Both the position numbers and the translations under genes were made by a program. The notes below the pieces were generated by a model. The model saw only the letters and a program-made list of their open reading frames with translations, ran no database searches and had not been told where the DNA came from. From Ricordea florida (taxonomy: Eukaryota > Cnidaria > Anthozoa > Corallimorpharia > Ricordeidae), in the NCBI GenBank assembly GCA_949710005.1, contig OX453277.1, positions 4,236,001 to 4,300,000 of the forward strand: a stretch of DNA of 64,000 bases. The letters run 5' to 3'. Of the stretch, positions 61,157-64,000 are shown piece after piece. Position 1 is the stretch's first letter. Each line of letters begins with the position of its first letter.

Positions 61157-61186
61157 ATGGAGACCCCTTGGGAGTGAAAGGGTTAA
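54334..61186 (+). repeat. 60-copy tandem array of a 114-bp TTAA inverted-repeat unit
   Basis: The unit is a 102-bp element that starts TTAACCCTTTCACTCCCAAG and ends CTTGGGAGTGAAAGGGTTAA (perfect 20-base inverted repeats including TTAA), followed by the spacer AAACTATCTCCC. From the first TTAA (54334) to the last (61183-61186) the length equals 59 periods of 114, plus a final 102-bp element, plus one 25-bp internal duplication in the second copy. That gives exactly 60 copies. Beyond the second copy the units look identical. TTAA flanks and CCC-starting ends fit a piggyBac-type MITE that became a satellite. A possible 2,200-codon open frame across it is not a gene (see rejected items). Confidence 0.95.
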
Positions 61187-62214
61187 GAGACCAGGGATTA
61201 TCAAAATCCCAAAATTATTTTCAGTGAAATATTATAAATAAAACCCCTCTCAGACAGCCACCTATTAAGCAACCATGGCAACCTATTGGTCGTCCAGATG
61301 AAGGTTTTCTGTTGTTTTTTTTTACCCCTACTGAGTGGCCGCCAAAGTTTAATGTGTGGTTTGGCTTTGTTTTTGCCAAGGCGATGACAGAGAAAAGAAT
61401 CTGGAATAGAAAGTGACAACTGATAAATGCATTTAAACACACATTTATTGTTCTCTTTATGTGATTACATGTTTAATATTAAACCGACAGTAAAAAATAC
61501 TCAAAACATAAATGCAGTGTACAGCGTGCCAAACAGACATCTTTCAAGATAGCAGTCAAGTGTTCATTTTGAATTCAAATCTTTCTTCTCCGAGTCTTTT
61601 TTTCATCCTTGCATTTGAATAAATTGACATTAAAGTAAGTTTCAGACCAATTCCTTACAAACCCTTATTAACTGGCCAACCCCTATTACGCGGCCACTTC
61701 CATTTCCCTGAAGGTGGCCGCTTGAGGGTTCAACTGTAATTATTATTTTAAAAACCATAGTCTTCCAGATAATAGAGAAATAGTATCTTTGATAAGTAAT
61801 GGATGACTGTGCTACAATGGTAATAATTATCAATCCACAATAATCCAGTTACCATAGCTTTTGAGGCAATATGCAACTATCAATGATATATTATAGGGCA
61901 GTTAGATACAACTAGACACAAAATGATGACACAAGATGTTACTAACATTGGCCAAAACTAGACATGGTTTTTCAAATCACCCCCTCCAATGATAAGTAAG
62001 TTTTCTCAATAGTTTCAAAGGTCAAAATGACTGTATTCCATACAAAGAACAGGTACTGGAATTTTCCTTGTTTTAGCAGTAAGTGGAAATAGATAGATTG
62101 TGTTTAGAGATCAATGGTTTTTCGTCTTGACAACCTTTCTGGTGATAAAAGAAACACTTGAATATAATGTTACAACAGTGATTTAACAACTGTACAGAGT
62201 ATGTTAATAAATAC
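61187..62214. other. MITE-rich flank downstream of the satellite
   Basis: No exon is recognised. A pogo-like terminus (GAGGGTTCAACTGTAA, ~61725-61740) preceded by GGTGGCCGCTTGA marks the end of another DNA element. TACAGTGAAAAACCTCTTAA, just left of the satellite (~54318), could be its other end. Confidence 0.45.
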
Positions 62215-62715
62215 ACTTATTATATGACTAGCTCCGTGAGCGGGCAAGATGAACTGAATCCCGCGCTGTGATTGGCTACCCGAGCGGGCAATATGGAGCT
62301 ATCTTGCCCGCTCGGGATAAGGGCTTTGTCCCGCATGGAAAATTCATCCGAGGCGAAAGCCGGTTTACCAAAATTTTCCTTCTTAGTTTTTCCCTGAAAA
62401 ATCTTTTCCGTGACAGTTAAAGATTTCCTGTGGTTTGTGTATCGATGGAGCTGGAAAACGAAAAAACTTGATTTTTGCATGTAACGGGCTTCCTTTTCAG
62501 TCCTTGAAAATAAACACGTACACGGATCATTTTTTGGTGTTTTATCCCATATAATAAATCCTTTATTGACCAAGCTTGTTCGGTCAAGATAGCTGGATAT
62601 TGGCCTCGTTCTTTTTTTGCGTGTTTATGGACCTCGACTTCGTCTTGGTCCATAAAAACGCAAAAAAAAAAGAACTTAGCCAATATCCAGCCATCTTGAC
62701 CTCACGCTTGGTCAA
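62215..62715 (-). mobile_element. Repeat family B, copy 3 (longest)
   Basis: It contains ATAATAAATCCTTTATTGAC and CAAGCTTGTTCGGTCAAGAT, and a foldback built from GGCCTCGTTCTTTTTTTGCG, ATGGACCTCGACTTCGTC and the mirrored GGTCCATAAAAACGC. TAGCTGGATATTGGCC and GCCAATATCCAGCC form a second pair. CGGGCAAGAT-type motifs repeat at the left. Copies 1 and 2 (8183-8450, 40640-40925) lack parts of this. Confidence 0.75.
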
Positions 62716-64000
62716 TAACCCATATTTATGTAAGATAAAATTATAAAAAAATGATTTACAGTGGTTAAATGCACTTAAATTTTAAGACAGTCTCAAGGGC
62801 AAATAAAACCATGCTTTGTATAAATACATATCTAATGTCACCATATATCACTGTGAATGTAAAGCCCAGTTTAGACACCTTGCTTTTTGACTGCCAGACC
62901 CAACTGAGTTATGTATGACTTCGCAAGTTGCTTGTTCTGTCCTGTTTGGTTAGTTCCAGTGATGACGAAACCCACCGCACTCCATGCAAAGAGCCGTCCA
63001 ACTTCAAAGGACCCACATCTTTAAGTTTGTTACCTTCTCTCTCATTGCACCTGTGGTCATTGATATTAATTGAAGAATAGCTGATTAGTGTCTAGAATGA
63101 GAAGATGTTTCTAGAATCTGTTAAGTATGCGGATGTTTGCGTAGTCACGTAATCTTCCTTCTAGAGAATACTAGAACACACTAACATGATGTTAACAAGT
63201 TAAGTAATCTTCTACAAATAGTTGTTATTGTAACGCTTGGACTTAGTCTAAAGTAGTCAAGAGATGATTGAAGATCGAGTTTGCCATGACTGGAGAAGCT
63301 ATCCAAAGGAGAATTGAAGTTATTTACCTTCAAGTGGATATCTCAAAGGAGCTTGTGAGTTGAATGAAGAGTCAGTGGCGACGAAAGTTATTTAGTCTTA
63401 AACTTGAGATAGCTTGTTAATGTATATATAAGTTTAGCAATCGCTCCCTTTGTAGACTACTCAAATTATTTCAGTTGTCAGTTTCAAATAAGTATTTGAG
63501 TTTGTAGCTGAAGTACATTTGTTACTCTTAACAGGCTTAATAATTTATTTATATTTGTCTGTCTCGTAATAATGTCAAAGATCTTGTCACCTGAGGTTTA
63601 CATTTTTGTAATGGATAAAAACTATAAAAAGGCCAAACAAATTACATTACAGCTCACTTTCAAAAAAACTCATTAATAATTTATGAAGAAAATACAAAGA
63701 AAATTAATTTTTACTGAGTGTTTTTATATCCAATATAGACACAACTAACATTTACGTTCAATTTTGTTGGTCAAAATACACCAAAATCCAAAGTTTAGTG
63801 TAATAATGAATAGGTCTACATAAAAAGTTTTTGAAGCATTCAATAATTTACTTGCATTTTGTGCTTTATCAAGTATAAAACACTTGGCTATATGTCATGT
63901 CTTATACTTCATAAAGCACTTCTGCTCATTAATTATTAACAACACATAAAATTATGCTAATTGTAAAAAGGTTCATTATTGTAAAATTGTAACATACTTG
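62716..64000. other. Unannotated AT-rich end of the window
   Basis: No coding exon, RNA gene or clear repeat could be supported. A gene continuing beyond 64000 cannot be excluded. Confidence 0.4.

Noticed and set aside
54556..61227. 2,223-codon open frame across the satellite as a repetitive protein gene
   Set aside because: It would start at TTG, contains no ATG, and is a direct result of a 114-bp period with no stop in one frame; each unit is an inverted-repeat element.
1..64000. CRISPR array, prophage, operon or other prokaryotic system
   Set aside because: Genes are spliced animal genes. The only regular repeat array has 12-bp invariant spacers, so it is a satellite and not CRISPR.

Overview
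The window is nuclear DNA of an invertebrate animal, most likely an anthozoan cnidarian such as a stony coral. It holds intron-rich genes with GT-AG junctions, AT-rich non-coding DNA, and many short inverted-repeat elements, tRNA-derived SINEs and a non-LTR retrotransposon end of the kinds I associate with coral genomes. The lineage is inferred from these features, since no search could be run. There is no prokaryotic, plasmid or CRISPR-like content.

Layout. 1-2267: mobile-element remains. 2268-21083 (+): AHI1 (jouberin), 32 coding exons that join in one frame, encoding a basic N-terminus, a conserved middle region, WD40 repeats and an SH3 domain. 22904-25120 (-) and 30439-33166 (+): two GPP34 (GOLPH3)-family genes in divergent orientation; the minus-strand one appears to lack a middle exon. 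Between them lie a small secreted Ly6/uPAR-type gene (26432-26967, -) and a CR1/L2-like reverse-transcriptase fragment lodged in a MITE. 34780-35170: relic of a rhodopsin-class GPCR. 36229-40467 (+): EIF2S1. 42150-46132 (-): PEX13. 48849-52537 (-): RRM2, and 53143-54100 (+): NDUFS5, which diverge from a shared ~600-bp intergenic promoter. 54334-61186: exactly 60 copies of a 114-bp unit. 61187-64000: MITE-rich DNA with no recognisable gene.

The conserved genes are unrelated housekeeping or ciliary functions (ciliary transition zone, translation initiation, peroxisomal import, dNTP synthesis, respiratory complex I) and do not form a pathway. The most unusual structure is the 60-copy array. Each unit is a TTAA-flanked inverted-repeat element resembling a piggyBac-type MITE plus a 12-bp spacer. 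The copies look nearly identical, and a two-copy version of a variant subfamily sits in the first EIF2S1 intron. The array is open in one frame for over 2,200 codons, but that frame has no ATG and the openness follows from the period being a multiple of three. Other points of interest are the missing GPP34 exon, a GC-AG intron, nested transposons with readable target duplications, and two E2F-type sites in RRM2 introns.
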